DNA of 64,000 bases. Source: an uncultured Acidobacteriia bacterium. GTDB lineage: Bacteria > Acidobacteriota > Terriglobia > Bryobacterales > Bryobacteraceae. The translations under genes and the position numbers were made by a program. Location of the stretch: the NCBI GenBank assembly GCA_903929755.1, contig CAIYVZ010000185.1, forward strand, positions 1 to 64,000, written 5' to 3'. The first letter of the stretch is position 1, and each line of letters starts with the position of its first letter. Shown here piece after piece: positions 47,051 through 57,020 of the stretch. A model generated the notes under the pieces. The model was given only the letters and a program-made list of their open reading frames with translations, made no database searches and was not told where the DNA came from.

Positions 47051-47809
47051 TTAACGTTGCAGCGTTTGGGTCGGGACGTACTTTTTGTAGGCCTGAATCC
47101 AGTTGCCAGCCAAGTCGTGCTGAGCGGTGGCGAGGTCCAGATTTCCCGCGCAGACAAGCTGATGGAGTCGCTGCTCCAGCCTGTCTTTCTCCCGGGCGCT
47201 CCAGCGGGCCGCGTACGGCTGGGGCCAGAGATTACGGATGGAATCGGAGCCGCCCAGATCGGGTGTGATCAGGTAGTCAACTTCGTAGTCGCCGGGCTTG
47301 GCCGGGTTAATCCCGTACGCCATAAAAACCTTGCGGCGCGTGTCGTCCGGGATGTTGGCAACCACCACCTCGGCCTGGGAATTGCGGCAAACCTGGTCGA
47401 GCGAGATGGGCCGGACTTCGCCTGGCGTCAGCGTTGCATCTGGTTGTGGGCCGTCCGCACGCACCCGGAATTCGAAAAGCAGCAGGAACGCCCCCGCCAG
47501 CGAGAAGCAGACGGCTGCCGCCCGCACCATGCCCCAGATGCGAGGGGGGGCTGTCTTCGCCAGATCCTGTTCCAGCCGGGCGCGCAACAGAGCCCGGGGT
47601 CCGGCGATAGAGGGCAGTGCGGGGTCCAGCGCCTGATTTCGGGCTCGGACGAAGTCGAGGATGGTGCTTTCCAGAGCCTGGACTCGCGCACGGCAGGTCC
47701 AGCAACTCTCCAGGTGGGCAGACAGTTCGGCCTTTTCCGCAGAGCGAAGTTCGCCGTCCAGCCAAAGCAGGAGTTGGTCGTCGGGCGGGTGAAGGGGCTT
47801 TTGCGGCAT
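47051..47809 (-). CDS. Zinc-finger anti-sigma factor
   Basis: The protein is 252 residues. The N terminus has the zf-HC2/ZAS signature HLESCWTCRARV (His-x3-Cys-x2-Cys), a cytoplasmic anti-sigma domain. One membrane helix (VRAAAVCFSLAGAFLLLFEF) and a periplasmic part of about 130 residues follow, which could sense a signal. It lies two bases after the ECF sigma gene and should bind its product. The outer part resembles no domain I know. Confidence 0.85.
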   Translation of the reverse strand: MPQKPLHPPDDQLLLWLDGELRSAEKAELSAHLESCWTCRARVQALESTILDFVRARNQALDPALPSIAGPRALLRARLEQDLAKTAPPRIWGMVRAAAVCFSLAGAFLLLFEFRVRADGPQPDATLTPGEVRPISLDQVCRNSQAEVVVANIPDDTRRKVFMAYGINPAKPGDYEVDYLITPDLGGSDSIRNLWPQPYAARWSAREKDRLEQRLHQLVCAGNLDLATAQHDLAGNWIQAYKKYVPTQTLQR

Positions 47810-47811
47810 TG

Positions 47812-48378
47812 TTAAACCTTCCCCTCCCCCGCTCGGTGAGCCAGTCTGGCAAGAGAACGGGAGAGCGAATTAGCCACGGAACCCAGTGAGATGCCAAGTA
47901 TCCGCGAGATATCGCGATAACGAAGACCCTCGGCGCGCAGAGCCAGACAGCGCTGGTCCTGTGCCGGGAGCGCGTCAACTACCACTAAGAGATTCTGCTG
48001 CAACTCCAGCATTTCCAAACGCTCGGCAGGATTCGGCGCGAAGTCCGGACGGTCAGAAAGGCCGGGCGATTCCACATTCTCGCGGCCCGCACGCGAGTAA
48101 TACTTGAGCGCCAGATTGTGCGACACGCCGAACAGCCAGGCCTGCAGGTTGTCACGGGGTTTACCCGCCCGCAGGTGGCGAAACAGCAGGAGAAATGTCT
48201 CCTGCACGATCTCCTCACCATCGGCTGGGGGGATTCGAAGTGAACGCAGATAGCGAAGCAGAGGGTTGCGCAGCTGCTCGAACAGCGCCACTACATCCTG
48301 TTCCAGCCGGGAGGGTGCCGGCGAACTGGCAACACGCTCTGTGGCAAAGCGTGCGAGCAGGCTGGAGGTTTGGGCCAT
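47812..48378 (-). CDS. ECF-family RNA polymerase sigma factor
   Basis: The 188-residue protein has region 2 ([30 protein letters not shown]) and region 4 with helix-turn-helix ([28 protein letters not shown]). Between them is the short linker of ECF factors. It is paired with the anti-sigma gene and divergent from a TonB-dependent receptor, 91 bases apart. On the minus strand GATAAT (rc of 48396-48401) is a fair -10, with CTGAAC 17 bases before it. Confidence 0.92.
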   Translation of the reverse strand: MAQTSSLLARFATERVASSPAPSRLEQDVVALFEQLRNPLLRYLRSLRIPPADGEEIVQETFLLLFRHLRAGKPRDNLQAWLFGVSHNLALKYYSRAGRENVESPGLSDRPDFAPNPAERLEMLELQQNLLVVVDALPAQDQRCLALRAEGLRYRDISRILGISLGSVANSLSRSLARLAHRAGEGKV

Positions 48379-48469
48379 ATCGGTTCTTACACTTGATTAT
48401 CCCCCGAACTCCGGTTCTGTTCAGGCAAATTTCACTGAACGAAACCCTGCGTTCCGGGATATACAATCT

Positions 48470-51193
48470 ATGGGACCTTTGGGGAAACTGGCGGCGCTGG
48501 CATTGTTGCTGGCTGGGACAGCAGTTGGACAAACAGCAGAATTGCGGGTAGAGGTGAAGGACGTCTCGGGTGCAGCCATGGATGCGGGCGGGACGCTGCA
48601 GCATCTGGGAAACGGGATCTCGCGGAGTTTCCGGACCGCGTCCGACGGCGTGTGGACGTTCACTTCCCTGCCCCCGGGTCGCTATCGTCTTGAAGTATCC
48701 AGAAGCGGCTTCACAACGCACTCGGAGGTTCTGGACTTGACGGCAGGCCCCCCCGTTGCGCGAACCGTGACCCTCCCGCTGGGAGCCTCCGCGTTCAAGC
48801 TTGACGTTGTGGATACAACGCCGCTGGCTGGCACTGGCCTGGCTCTGGATGAAATCCCCACGCCCGTGCAGACGGCCACCAGCAAAGATCTGCAGCAAAG
48901 CGGCGCGCTTGACCTCTCTGAATTGCTGAACCGCCGACTCGATGGCGTCCATATCAACGACAACGCCGGCAATCCGTTCCAGCCCGACGTGAACTATCGC
49001 GGCTATTCGGCGTCGCCTATTCTGGGGACGCCACAGGGGCTCTCGGTCTACCTGGACGGCGTCCGCATGAATCAGCCATTTGGAGACGTGGTCAGCTGGG
49101 ATCTGATCCCCAGGGTCGCCATTTCCGAAGCGACCATGATGCCGGGTTCGAATCCTCTTTTCGGCCTCAACACGCTTGGTGGTGCCCTCTCCGTTCAAAC
49201 CAAAGACGGCGCCGGTTCTCCCGGAACCTCGATCCAGGCCAGCGGTGGGGCGTACGGGCGCAGGGCGGTGGAGTTCGAGCACGGCGGGTCGAACAAGTTG
49301 GGCCTGAACTGGTATGCGGCCGGCAACCTGTTCCACGACGATGGCTGGCGCGACGCCTCGCCTTCGGACGTGAGACAGGGCTTCGCAAAGCTGGGATGGC
49401 AGGGTGCCAGCACGTCCATCAGCCTGAGCGGTTCCTATGCCGACAATGAACTTTGGGGGAATGCCCTGCAGGAACAGCGCTACCTCTCGCAAAACTATTC
49501 CAGCGTTTACACCAAGCCCGATATCACGAATAACCGCGCACCATCGTTCAATCTGAGCGCACGGCACAACGTTGGCAGCAAGATTCTGCTGTCGGGGAAC
49601 GCGTACTTCCGCTATATACGCTCCGACACGTTCAGTTCCGACCTGAATGAAGGTTCTTACGACCAGAGTGTTTATCAGCCCAGCGCGGCGGACCGGGCGG
49701 CACTGACGGCGGCAGGCTACAAGGGTTTCCCAACCAGCGGCGCCGACATTACAAACACGCCCTTTCCTTCCTGGCGATGCATCGCGCAGGTATTGCAACT
49801 GGATGAGCCCGGCGAAAAGTGCAATGGCCTGCTCAACCGAACTTTTACGCGGCAGCACAACTGGGGTCTCTCGGGTCAGGCGACCATGTACTCGGGCGCT
49901 GGTAACCGCCGAAACCAGTTGACCTTCGGCGCCGCCCATGACCGCAGCAGCCTGGGTTTCCAGCAAACCAGCCAGCTTGGCTACCTGAACCCCGACCACT
50001 CCGTAACCGGCCTGAATGCCTTCGCCGACGGAGTAACGGGTGGCAACGTCAATGGCGAGCCTTACGACAACCACGTCAGCCTGCAGGGCATGGTGCATAC
50101 GTCGAGCCTCTTTGCCACAGATACACTCACGCACAACGCGTGGACGTTGACGTTTTCCGGTCGCTACAACCGGACCATCGTGGATAACACGGACCGTTTT
50201 CACCCCACCGCCGGCTCCGGTTCGCTGACCAGCCACAGTGTATTCCAGCGCTTCAATCCGGCGGTGGGGTTCACCTTCCGGGCGTCAGCCTCCCTGAACA
50301 TATACGGAAATTACAGCGAGGGCAGCCGCGCCCCCACCTCCATCGAACTGGGCTGCGCAGACCCCGGCCAACCCTGCAAGCTCCCCAACGCGCTGGCAGG
50401 CGACCCGCCCCTGAATCAAGTGGTGACGCGTACCGTGGAAGGCGGCATACGTGGCCGCTCCGAGCAGGCGCTCAGCTGGAATGTGGGGGCGTTCCGCGCG
50501 AATAACTCGGACGATATCCTGTTCGTCGCCTCCACCCAGACCGGCTTCGGCTACTTCCGGAATTTCGGCAGCACACGGCGGCAAGGCCTGGAAGGCAACC
50601 TCCGCAACCGCTTCGGGAGACTCACGCTGGGCGGGGGCTATACCTTCCTGCGCGCTACTTACGAGAGCAATGAAACGGTGCTGGGGTCAAGCAATAGCTC
50701 TAACGCGGGGAGCAAGCTCGTGAAGGGCCTCGAAGGCACCCTCGATATCGTCCCGGGTAACAGGATTCCTCTCGTCCCGCAGCACATGCTGAAGACCTTC
50801 GCGGATCTGCAGATAAGCCGCAAACTCGGCGTGGATGCCGACCTTCTGGCTGTTTCCAGTTCCTTCGCCCGCGGCAATGAAAATAACAAGGCCGTGCAGG
50901 ACAACAAGTACTATATTGGCCCGGGTACGTCGCCTGGCTATGCCGTGATGAACCTGGGTGCGCACTACGACTTGCATCGCAGGCTTCGGTTATTCGTTCA
51001 GATGAACAATCTGCTGGACCGTCACTTCTACACCGGAGCCCTGCTGGGCCCGACCCCCTTCACCGCCACGGGCACCTTTCAAGCCCGCCCATTTCCCGCA
51101 ACGGCAAGCGGAGATTATCCGCTGCTGCACACAACGTTCTTTGCGCCCGGCGCGCCAAGAATCATCTCAGGCGGCATGAAATTCACTTTTTAG
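48470..51193 (+). CDS. TonB-dependent receptor with N-terminal carboxypeptidase-regulatory domain
   Basis: The 907-residue outer-membrane protein has signal peptide [20 protein letters not shown]. The first 95 residues form a CarboxypepD_reg-like domain ([15 protein letters not shown] to [15 protein letters not shown]). The plug domain begins near [13 protein letters not shown] and has [22 protein letters not shown] and [19 protein letters not shown]; the barrel ends in ISGGMKFTF with the terminal Phe. It takes up an iron complex or other nutrient, unknown here. ATG at 48470 is chosen because the longer frame reads through the divergent sigma gene. Confidence 0.93.
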   Translation: MGPLGKLAALALLLAGTAVGQTAELRVEVKDVSGAAMDAGGTLQHLGNGISRSFRTASDGVWTFTSLPPGRYRLEVSRSGFTTHSEVLDLTAGPPVARTVTLPLGASAFKLDVVDTTPLAGTGLALDEIPTPVQTATSKDLQQSGALDLSELLNRRLDGVHINDNAGNPFQPDVNYRGYSASPILGTPQGLSVYLDGVRMNQPFGDVVSWDLIPRVAISEATMMPGSNPLFGLNTLGGALSVQTKDGAGSPGTSIQASGGAYGRRAVEFEHGGSNKLGLNWYAAGNLFHDDGWRDASPSDVRQGFAKLGWQGASTSISLSGSYADNELWGNALQEQRYLSQNYSSVYTKPDITNNRAPSFNLSARHNVGSKILLSGNAYFRYIRSDTFSSDLNEGSYDQSVYQPSAADRAALTAAGYKGFPTSGADITNTPFPSWRCIAQVLQLDEPGEKCNGLLNRTFTRQHNWGLSGQATMYSGAGNRRNQLTFGAAHDRSSLGFQQTSQLGYLNPDHSVTGLNAFADGVTGGNVNGEPYDNHVSLQGMVHTSSLFATDTLTHNAWTLTFSGRYNRTIVDNTDRFHPTAGSGSLTSHSVFQRFNPAVGFTFRASASLNIYGNYSEGSRAPTSIELGCADPGQPCKLPNALAGDPPLNQVVTRTVEGGIRGRSEQALSWNVGAFRANNSDDILFVASTQTGFGYFRNFGSTRRQGLEGNLRNRFGRLTLGGGYTFLRATYESNETVLGSSNSSNAGSKLVKGLEGTLDIVPGNRIPLVPQHMLKTFADLQISRKLGVDADLLAVSSSFARGNENNKAVQDNKYYIGPGTSPGYAVMNLGAHYDLHRRLRLFVQMNNLLDRHFYTGALLGPTPFTATGTFQARPFPATASGDYPLLHTTFFAPGAPRIISGGMKFTF

Positions 51194-51195
51194 GG

Positions 51196-51927
51196 CTATT
51201 CGGCGAGTAGGACCAGCGAGGCTCCGGCGGGCGCGGTGACGTGAATCCGCGTGCCTCGTGGCAGCCGGACGGGCCTTCGCAGGCGATAATCGCGCGGCCA
51301 GGCCACACGGGAATCCTTCAGCCAGATAAGGCGCTCAATCTCACCATTGGGTTTGGTAGCCCACGCTTCCAGGCTCTGGCGATCCGCCAAACCATGGGGC
51401 CGGAGGCCAAGTATCGAGATAGCGCCAGTGAGTGTAATCTCTCCGGAAACCTCCAGCTTCTGCCTCGCAACCAGAGCAGGGCTGGCGGGCAAGGGATTGG
51501 GCAGCCGCGAAGGAAGTAACGCCGGGTCGCCCTCGGGCGCGCCGCCTTCCACCCAGGCAACGAACAGATCGATCTCCGGCAGCGACAGGCTCGGGTCGCC
51601 ATGGAACTCGCCCACGCCTTTCACCGGCCCCCAGGGCGGCATACGCCGACCCAGCACTTCGTCGCGGATCGCCTTCGCCCAGGGCCTCGCGTCGTCGTAG
51701 GTAGTGAGACTAAAAGCCGCCCCGCTTTCCCGATGGCACCCGGCACAGTGCCGGTAGACAAGACGAGAAATCTCCTGCGTCCACGTGAGTTTCGTCGTGA
51801 TGGCATCGTGCGCGAACAGCGGCGCAGCCACCAGGACAACGAGGCTATTCCAGAGCCGCAGGTTTGGGCTCCGGCGAACGCTGCGGCAGAATGCTCCGCA
51901 CGTCTTTATTGGCGTCAATGGCGACAT
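51196..51927 (-). CDS. Cytochrome c-like protein (single CxxCH)
   Basis: The 243-residue protein has a hydrophobic segment SLVVLVAAPLFA, so it is exported. It has one haem site HCAGCH and the stretch RRMPPWGP, the same pattern as the upstream neighbour. After residue 130 it has a beta-rich tail (GRISV-like, LPRGTRIHVTAPAG) without recognised domain. The ATG at 51927 overlaps the neighbour by 83 bases; a later non-ATG start would shorten the overlap. It probably works with the copper protein. Confidence 0.7.
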   Translation of the reverse strand: MSPLTPIKTCGAFCRSVRRSPNLRLWNSLVVLVAAPLFAHDAITTKLTWTQEISRLVYRHCAGCHRESGAAFSLTTYDDARPWAKAIRDEVLGRRMPPWGPVKGVGEFHGDPSLSLPEIDLFVAWVEGGAPEGDPALLPSRLPNPLPASPALVARQKLEVSGEITLTGAISILGLRPHGLADRQSLEAWATKPNGEIERLIWLKDSRVAWPRDYRLRRPVRLPRGTRIHVTAPAGASLVLLAE

Positions 51928-53119
51928 CGAAGAAGCCGAACATCATCTCTTCCCAGCTCTGGTCGCCGTAGCGAACCTCCGCTTTCGGATTCGGGTTGTG
52001 GGGGTTGTTGGCCGAATTATCGTAGTGCGCCACGCATTCAATCTTCGAACCCTTCGGCATGATCAGTTCCTGCTCAGGCTTATAGATCAACTGCCAGGCA
52101 AAGTCGTACCGGGGCACGTTGAGCAGAACCTGACGCTCACCGGTCGGATAGACGGCGGTGAAGAGGAAGTCCTTGCCCCGAAGGTGCATATGGGGCATCA
52201 GCATGGTTACTTTGGTGTCTGCCCCGAATTCAAAACTGGAGCGCACTTCGTAGTTCCCGTCATCGGGCGGGATCACGAACTTGTTGGTGGTCGCCGCCAG
52301 AGTGAACACCCGCTCTTTCACGGGAGACTTCGAGAAGACCATGCCAACCGCCGTTTGGTCCACCCCAGGCTTGCCATTCGCCGTGTAGTGCAACTGCAAA
52401 ATTATGTCGGAACCTGCCTTGATCAGCTTGCCGCGACCCTCGGGGAGCGGGTCCACCGGGGTTCCGGGAGCATAGCCCACCAGATTCTCGCTCGGCCCGT
52501 TCTCCCCCTTGCCGGGGCGATACGGAACACCAGGCTGAGCACCTTTCATCCAGTTCGATCCCGGCGGGCGGATGTAAGCAATCACGTGATGCACCAGTTC
52601 CAGATTGCCGGGACGGACTTCCGCAGCCTGAATCCACTTGTCTTCCGTGAAATTCAGGGGAATCAGCAAGTATTGATAATCAACGGTGCCGGCAGCCGGA
52701 ATATCGTATTTTTGCGACATGCTGACCACCAGATCAGGCTTGCCAATATTCCAGCCATTCACGAACTTCACAGGCGCGGGCAGATCCTTCGGATTGCCTT
52801 CCGGCGCCCCGCCGTTCACCCACGCAAGGATCGTGTCAATCTCGGCCTGCGGCATGCTGCGGTCGTTCGAGAACTTCCCAAAGTGCGGATCCGCAAACCA
52901 TGGAGGCATCCGGCGAGTCTGCACGGCTTCTTTGATGGACGCAGCCCAGGGCCGGGCGGACTTGTAATCCAGCAAGGAGAACGGAGCCGCTTCGCCTGGC
53001 CGGTGGCAGCTTTGGCAGCGCTGCTGCACGATGGGGGCGACTTCTTTGCTGAAGGTCGGCGTGGCGGCGAAGACTGCGGCGCTGGCGCCAAGAATGAGGG
53101 CAGTGGTTTTCAGGATCAT
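51845..53119 (-). CDS. Cytochrome c fused to PHM-like copper monooxygenase domain
   Basis: The 424-residue protein has a signal peptide (MILKTTALILGASAAVFA). A c-type haem site is at Cys35-Cys38-His39 (CQSCH). The rest matches Cu2-monooxygenase (PHM/DBH) sites: CuH pair His177-His178 (LVHHV) and His244 (LQLHYT), CuM pair His310/His312 (PHMHLRG) and Met392 or Met393 (EEMMFG). So a hydroxylase fed with electrons by its own haem is plausible. Substrate is unknown. The start at 53119 is preferred over the longer frame because it opens the signal peptide. Confidence 0.85.
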   Translation of the reverse strand: MILKTTALILGASAAVFAATPTFSKEVAPIVQQRCQSCHRPGEAAPFSLLDYKSARPWAASIKEAVQTRRMPPWFADPHFGKFSNDRSMPQAEIDTILAWVNGGAPEGNPKDLPAPVKFVNGWNIGKPDLVVSMSQKYDIPAAGTVDYQYLLIPLNFTEDKWIQAAEVRPGNLELVHHVIAYIRPPGSNWMKGAQPGVPYRPGKGENGPSENLVGYAPGTPVDPLPEGRGKLIKAGSDIILQLHYTANGKPGVDQTAVGMVFSKSPVKERVFTLAATTNKFVIPPDDGNYEVRSSFEFGADTKVTMLMPHMHLRGKDFLFTAVYPTGERQVLLNVPRYDFAWQLIYKPEQELIMPKGSKIECVAHYDNSANNPHNPNPKAEVRYGDQSWEEMMFGFFDVAIDANKDVRSILPQRSPEPKPAALE

Positions 53120-53180
53120 GCGGCTCTCGGTCAACTCCAATAATCCAGTATACGGAGTTTCCGCGAAAACGGTTCAGGCC

Positions 53181-55619
53181 CTAAAACCGGCGGTGGTGGA
53201 ACATCGCTTTCATAGCCGCAATCGATTCGGGAGAGCCCAGCACCATGTCGTCAGGGAACTTCGCCGCATTCATCATCTGGTCATAGATCGGCCCTGCCAG
53301 GTTCGAATTGACTCCGAGGCCGGCAAGGAACTGAAGCCGCAGATTCCGGTCGCGGTTGATCTGAGCCGTGCGGACCCATTGGCGAAGGTCGCTGGCGCGC
53401 GCGGCGTAGGTGGAAAGCAGTTCCACTCCGGAACCATACCCGGCTTCGCGGAGTGAGGTCTTGATCCGCTCGTGGTCGGGACGGTCGAGACGCTGCTGCA
53501 GCGCCTGGGGATTGATCTTGAGTGGTTCAACCTGGCCCATCAGAACAAGGTCATACCCCTGGCCATCTGTATTCACATTGCCCCAGATAGTGCCGTTCGG
53601 GAACGCTTCAAAGAAGGTCGCGATTTCGCTCTGGGCGGCTTCAACACTAGTCTCGTAGAGCGGAACCCACTGGGTGACAAAGCCTCCGGGATTCAGGCGT
53701 CGTTTGCACATCTCGAAGTATTCAGTGGTGTAGAGAGACGCCATACCCTTCACCCAGGGGTGAATCGGGTCCGAGGTGACGATATCGAACTTCTCGTTGC
53801 CGGTGAGGACAAAGTGGCGGGCATCGTCGAAGTGGATGTTGGTCCGCTTATCGGTGTAGACGTGGTAATTTTCGTTGCCGAAATACTTGTCCGAGTTGGG
53901 CGGAATGTTGGGTTCGATTTCGCAGATGGTGATCTTTTCAATGCTGGGGTGAATTACGAACGAACCGGCGGTGACGCCTGCGCCGAAGCCGACGATCAGC
54001 ACGGACTTTGGATTCGGATGCAGCAGTGCGGGCAGGTGCCCCAGCATGCGCTGCAGACTCATGTCCTGAGGTTCGGTGGAGGCTTCCACCTTGCCGCTCA
54101 CGTGGAAGTAAACGGTGCCCCCTTCCCAGCGCGACCAGGCGGCGGAAGAGTTCGTCCCTTCAGCTACTTTCAGAACTTCCCAGCTACCCGTGGTGGTGGG
54201 CAGGCGGCGACCGAAACCGATCAGCATCCAGGGCAGCGGCGGCAGGACGAACGCGAGCACCGCCGCGGCCACTATCGAGGCGGTCAAGCGGAGCGTAGAG
54301 ATCTGCGGAATGCCCTGCAGCACCGCCAGGCCCGCCACAATGGAGATGCCGATCAACAGTTGTTCGGAAACCCGGGTTCCAAACGAAGGCAGGAAAACCA
54401 GGCTGAACAGGATGGAACCGAGAATCGCTCCGATTGTGTTCGCTCCATAGATCCCACCGACCAGCTTGGCAGGATCGGAATCTTTGCGCGCTGCGGCGGA
54501 GAGGGCGAGCGGGAAGCTGGCACCCCAAAGCAGCGCCGGAAGGAACACGGCCAGCGTGGTTCGCCAGATGTCGCCAACAAAATCCTTCCAGGGCCCGGCG
54601 ATGGAGTTCACATTGCCCTCAAAGTAGGGCAGTTTCTGCGCCAGCATGTAGCCGGAGAACGCGATCAGGACGCACAGTGCCAGTTGCGAGTAACCCAGCC
54701 AGACACGCGCGTTGCCTTTCTTTTCAGCCAGCCGAGCGCCCGCAGCACTACCCAAACCGAGCCCCGTGAGGAAGACCCCCAGAATGATGGAGAACGTGTA
54801 AACCGTCGGCCCCAGCATCAGGGCCAGAATGCGCGTCCAGACGACTTCGGCACCCAGCGCGGCAAGACCAGAAAGACCGATCGCGATGTAGATGCCGGTG
54901 GCGGATTGCGCCGGGACTTCAGAAGTCTCGGGCGACAGATCGGCGGCAGGCTGCTCCGGAAGCGCCAACTCCAGCTTTTCGAGGCCCAGCGCCCCCAGCG
55001 CGACCACTACGTTCAAAATGGCAGCGACGCCGGTTGCAACCGACATATCGTAGACGCGGAGAAGGTAGAACCCGGCCAGCGTACAGCCGACCACACCACC
55101 GGCAATGTTCGTCCCGTAGAAGTAGCCCCACCAGACGGCGGCGTTCGGCGTGGATGCTACCCAGCGCGAAATAGCGGGTAGCGTGGCGCCCATCAGCAGG
55201 GTGGGGGGCAGCAGACAGATGGCGCAAGCCAGACCGCGCAACAGCATGTTCGGCATCCCGCCCGTCACCGCCGCTACATAAACATGTTGCAGCACGGGAA
55301 GACCGTAAAGCACCAGAACGCCGAACAACGCAGTGGCAACCTCAAGGACCGCATACACCCGCAGCGCGCTGTATTTGTTCGAAACCACGCGGGAGAACAG
55401 CAGACTGCCCAGGCACATGCCTCCCATAAACGTGCCGAGGAGTACAGCAAGGGAAACGGCGGAGGAGCCAACCACCAACTGCAGCAACTGCAGCCAAACG
55501 ATCTCATAAATGAGGCCGGCGGCCCCGCTGGCGGCGAACAGCACCAGAAGGAGGGGGAATAAGCGGTTGACGCGTGCTGAAACGGGCGTCTGGGGAGAAA
55601 GGGTATCCGAAGGAGTCAC
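53181..55619 (-). CDS. Membrane protein fused to spermidine synthase-like domain
   Basis: The 812-residue protein has an N-terminal membrane region of about twelve to fourteen spans (LFAASGAAGLIYEIVWLQLLQL onward) and, from about residue 500, a SAM-binding domain of the spermidine synthase type (VLIVGFGAGVTAGSFVIHPS; FDIVTSDPIHPWVKG). Such fused proteins are common in acidobacteria and planctomycetes. The substrate pocket differs from that of true spermidine synthases, so aminopropyl transfer is not assured. It lies 61 bases upstream of the copper protein gene. Confidence 0.85.
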   Translation of the reverse strand: MTPSDTLSPQTPVSARVNRLFPLLLVLFAASGAAGLIYEIVWLQLLQLVVGSSAVSLAVLLGTFMGGMCLGSLLFSRVVSNKYSALRVYAVLEVATALFGVLVLYGLPVLQHVYVAAVTGGMPNMLLRGLACAICLLPPTLLMGATLPAISRWVASTPNAAVWWGYFYGTNIAGGVVGCTLAGFYLLRVYDMSVATGVAAILNVVVALGALGLEKLELALPEQPAADLSPETSEVPAQSATGIYIAIGLSGLAALGAEVVWTRILALMLGPTVYTFSIILGVFLTGLGLGSAAGARLAEKKGNARVWLGYSQLALCVLIAFSGYMLAQKLPYFEGNVNSIAGPWKDFVGDIWRTTLAVFLPALLWGASFPLALSAAARKDSDPAKLVGGIYGANTIGAILGSILFSLVFLPSFGTRVSEQLLIGISIVAGLAVLQGIPQISTLRLTASIVAAAVLAFVLPPLPWMLIGFGRRLPTTTGSWEVLKVAEGTNSSAAWSRWEGGTVYFHVSGKVEASTEPQDMSLQRMLGHLPALLHPNPKSVLIVGFGAGVTAGSFVIHPSIEKITICEIEPNIPPNSDKYFGNENYHVYTDKRTNIHFDDARHFVLTGNEKFDIVTSDPIHPWVKGMASLYTTEYFEMCKRRLNPGGFVTQWVPLYETSVEAAQSEIATFFEAFPNGTIWGNVNTDGQGYDLVLMGQVEPLKINPQALQQRLDRPDHERIKTSLREAGYGSGVELLSTYAARASDLRQWVRTAQINRDRNLRLQFLAGLGVNSNLAGPIYDQMMNAAKFPDDMVLGSPESIAAMKAMFHHRRF

Positions 55620-55732
55620 AGGAAACGGCCATCATACCAGCGTTGGCTTCAAATACGGCGTTTTTGGCTTGCAGAATGCGTAAAGATCTATGATTTCGAG
55701 GAACCGTACCCCCACCTCGTACCATAGTGACG

Positions 55733-56683
55733 ATGAAGATTTGCGTAGCCGGTGAAGGCGCGTTCGGCGTTAAGCACCTGGAAGCCCTGGCAAAAATTGA
55801 TGGTGTCGAGGTCGTTTCCCTGGCTGGCGGGGTGGCCGCCGACACCGAAGCTGTGGCGCAGAAGTTCAGCGTTGGCCATTGGGCGGTGGGCCTGGAAGAG
55901 AGCCTGGCACGAACGGACGTGGAGGCCGTAATTCTAACCACGCCGACCCCCATGCATGCCAGCCAGGCAGTACAGGTAATGCGCGCCGGCAAGCACGTAA
56001 TGGTGGAGATCCCCATCGCCGATTCTCTGGCCGACGCGGAACTCGTGGTCGCGACGCAACAGGAAACCGGCCTCGTCGCCATGGGTGGCCACACACGCCG
56101 CTTCAACCCCAGCCATCAGTTACTCCATCGCCGAATACTTGCGGGCGAACTGAAGCTGCAGCAACTGGACGTCCAGACCTTTTTCTTCCGTCGCACCAAC
56201 ATGAATGCCCTCGGCAAGCCCCGCAGCTGGACGGACCACCTGCTGTGGCACCACGCCTGCCATACCGTGGACCTCTTTCAGTACCAGACCGGCCAGACTG
56301 CTTCCGAAGCTTTTGCCCTGCAGGGCCCCCCGCACCCCACGCTCGGCATCGCCATGGACATGAGCATCGGTATGAAGGTCCCCTCCGGTGCCATCTGTAC
56401 GCTCTCGCTGTCATTCAACAACAAGGGCCCGCTGGGGACCTTTTTTCGCTATATCTGCGATAACGGTACGTACATCGCCCGCTATGACGACCTGGTGGAC
56501 GGCGAGCAAAACCCGATCGACCTTTCGGGAGTCGATGTCTCCATGAACGGCATCGAACTACAGGATCGTGAATTTATTGCCGCTATCCGCGAAGGCCGCG
56601 AACCGAATGCCAGCGTGGCGCAGTGCCTGCCCGCCATGCAAACCCTGGACCGCTTAGAACGCAACCTGAACAGCCATTCTTAA
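55733..56683 (+). CDS. LigC-like Gfo/Idh/MocA dehydrogenase
   Basis: The 316-residue dehydrogenase begins MKICVAGEGAFGVKH (Rossmann GxGxxG). Its stretches VEIPIADSLADAE, GHTRRFNPSHQ, FFRRTNMNALG, LLWHHACHTVDLF and AICTLSLSFNN closely resemble what I recall of LigC, the 4-carboxy-2-hydroxymuconate-6-semialdehyde dehydrogenase of the protocatechuate 4,5-cleavage route. This is my recollection and not a search. ATG at 55733 is preferred to GTG at 55727. The next gene starts five bases after the stop. Confidence 0.8.
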   Translation: MKICVAGEGAFGVKHLEALAKIDGVEVVSLAGGVAADTEAVAQKFSVGHWAVGLEESLARTDVEAVILTTPTPMHASQAVQVMRAGKHVMVEIPIADSLADAELVVATQQETGLVAMGGHTRRFNPSHQLLHRRILAGELKLQQLDVQTFFFRRTNMNALGKPRSWTDHLLWHHACHTVDLFQYQTGQTASEAFALQGPPHPTLGIAMDMSIGMKVPSGAICTLSLSFNNKGPLGTFFRYICDNGTYIARYDDLVDGEQNPIDLSGVDVSMNGIELQDREFIAAIREGREPNASVAQCLPAMQTLDRLERNLNSHS

Positions 56684-56688
56684 AGATC

Positions 56689-57012
56689 ATGCCCTCCATT
56701 ACTTACATTTCAAATTCGGGTGAATCCCGCACTGTGACCGTCGATTCCGGCGTCACCATTATGCAGGCGGCCGTCCGTAACGGCGTGCCCGGTATCGTTG
56801 CCGATTGCGGCGGCGAATGCCAGTGCGCCACCTGCCATGTCTATGTTGACGGAAAGTTCCTGGGGCTCCTGAAGCCTGCGGCGGAAGACGAAGATGCGAT
56901 GCTGTCGCTGACGGCGTCGGAACGCAAGGATAACAGCCGTCTGTCGTGCCAGATCGTATTGACGGACAAGCTGGACGGGATCGTCGTCACCACTCCGGCG
57001 ATCCAGCAGTAG
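56689..57012 (+). CDS. [2Fe-2S] ferredoxin, adrenodoxin/putidaredoxin type
   Basis: The 107-residue ferredoxin has the cluster ligands Cys40-x5-Cys46-x2-Cys49 and Cys87 (x37), the spacing of adrenodoxin-type proteins, which feed P450 or Rieske oxygenases. An extra Cys44 lies in the loop. It lies between the LigC-like gene (5 bases) and the reductase (8 bases), so the three form one operon. Confidence 0.92.
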   Translation: MPSITYISNSGESRTVTVDSGVTIMQAAVRNGVPGIVADCGGECQCATCHVYVDGKFLGLLKPAAEDEDAMLSLTASERKDNSRLSCQIVLTDKLDGIVVTTPAIQQ

Positions 57013-57020
57013 CTGCTTTT

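Noticed and set aside
53472-55181. Plus-strand frame of 569 codons opposite the spermidine synthase-like gene
   Set aside because: Arg/Gln-rich text with no family likeness; shadow of the real minus-strand gene.
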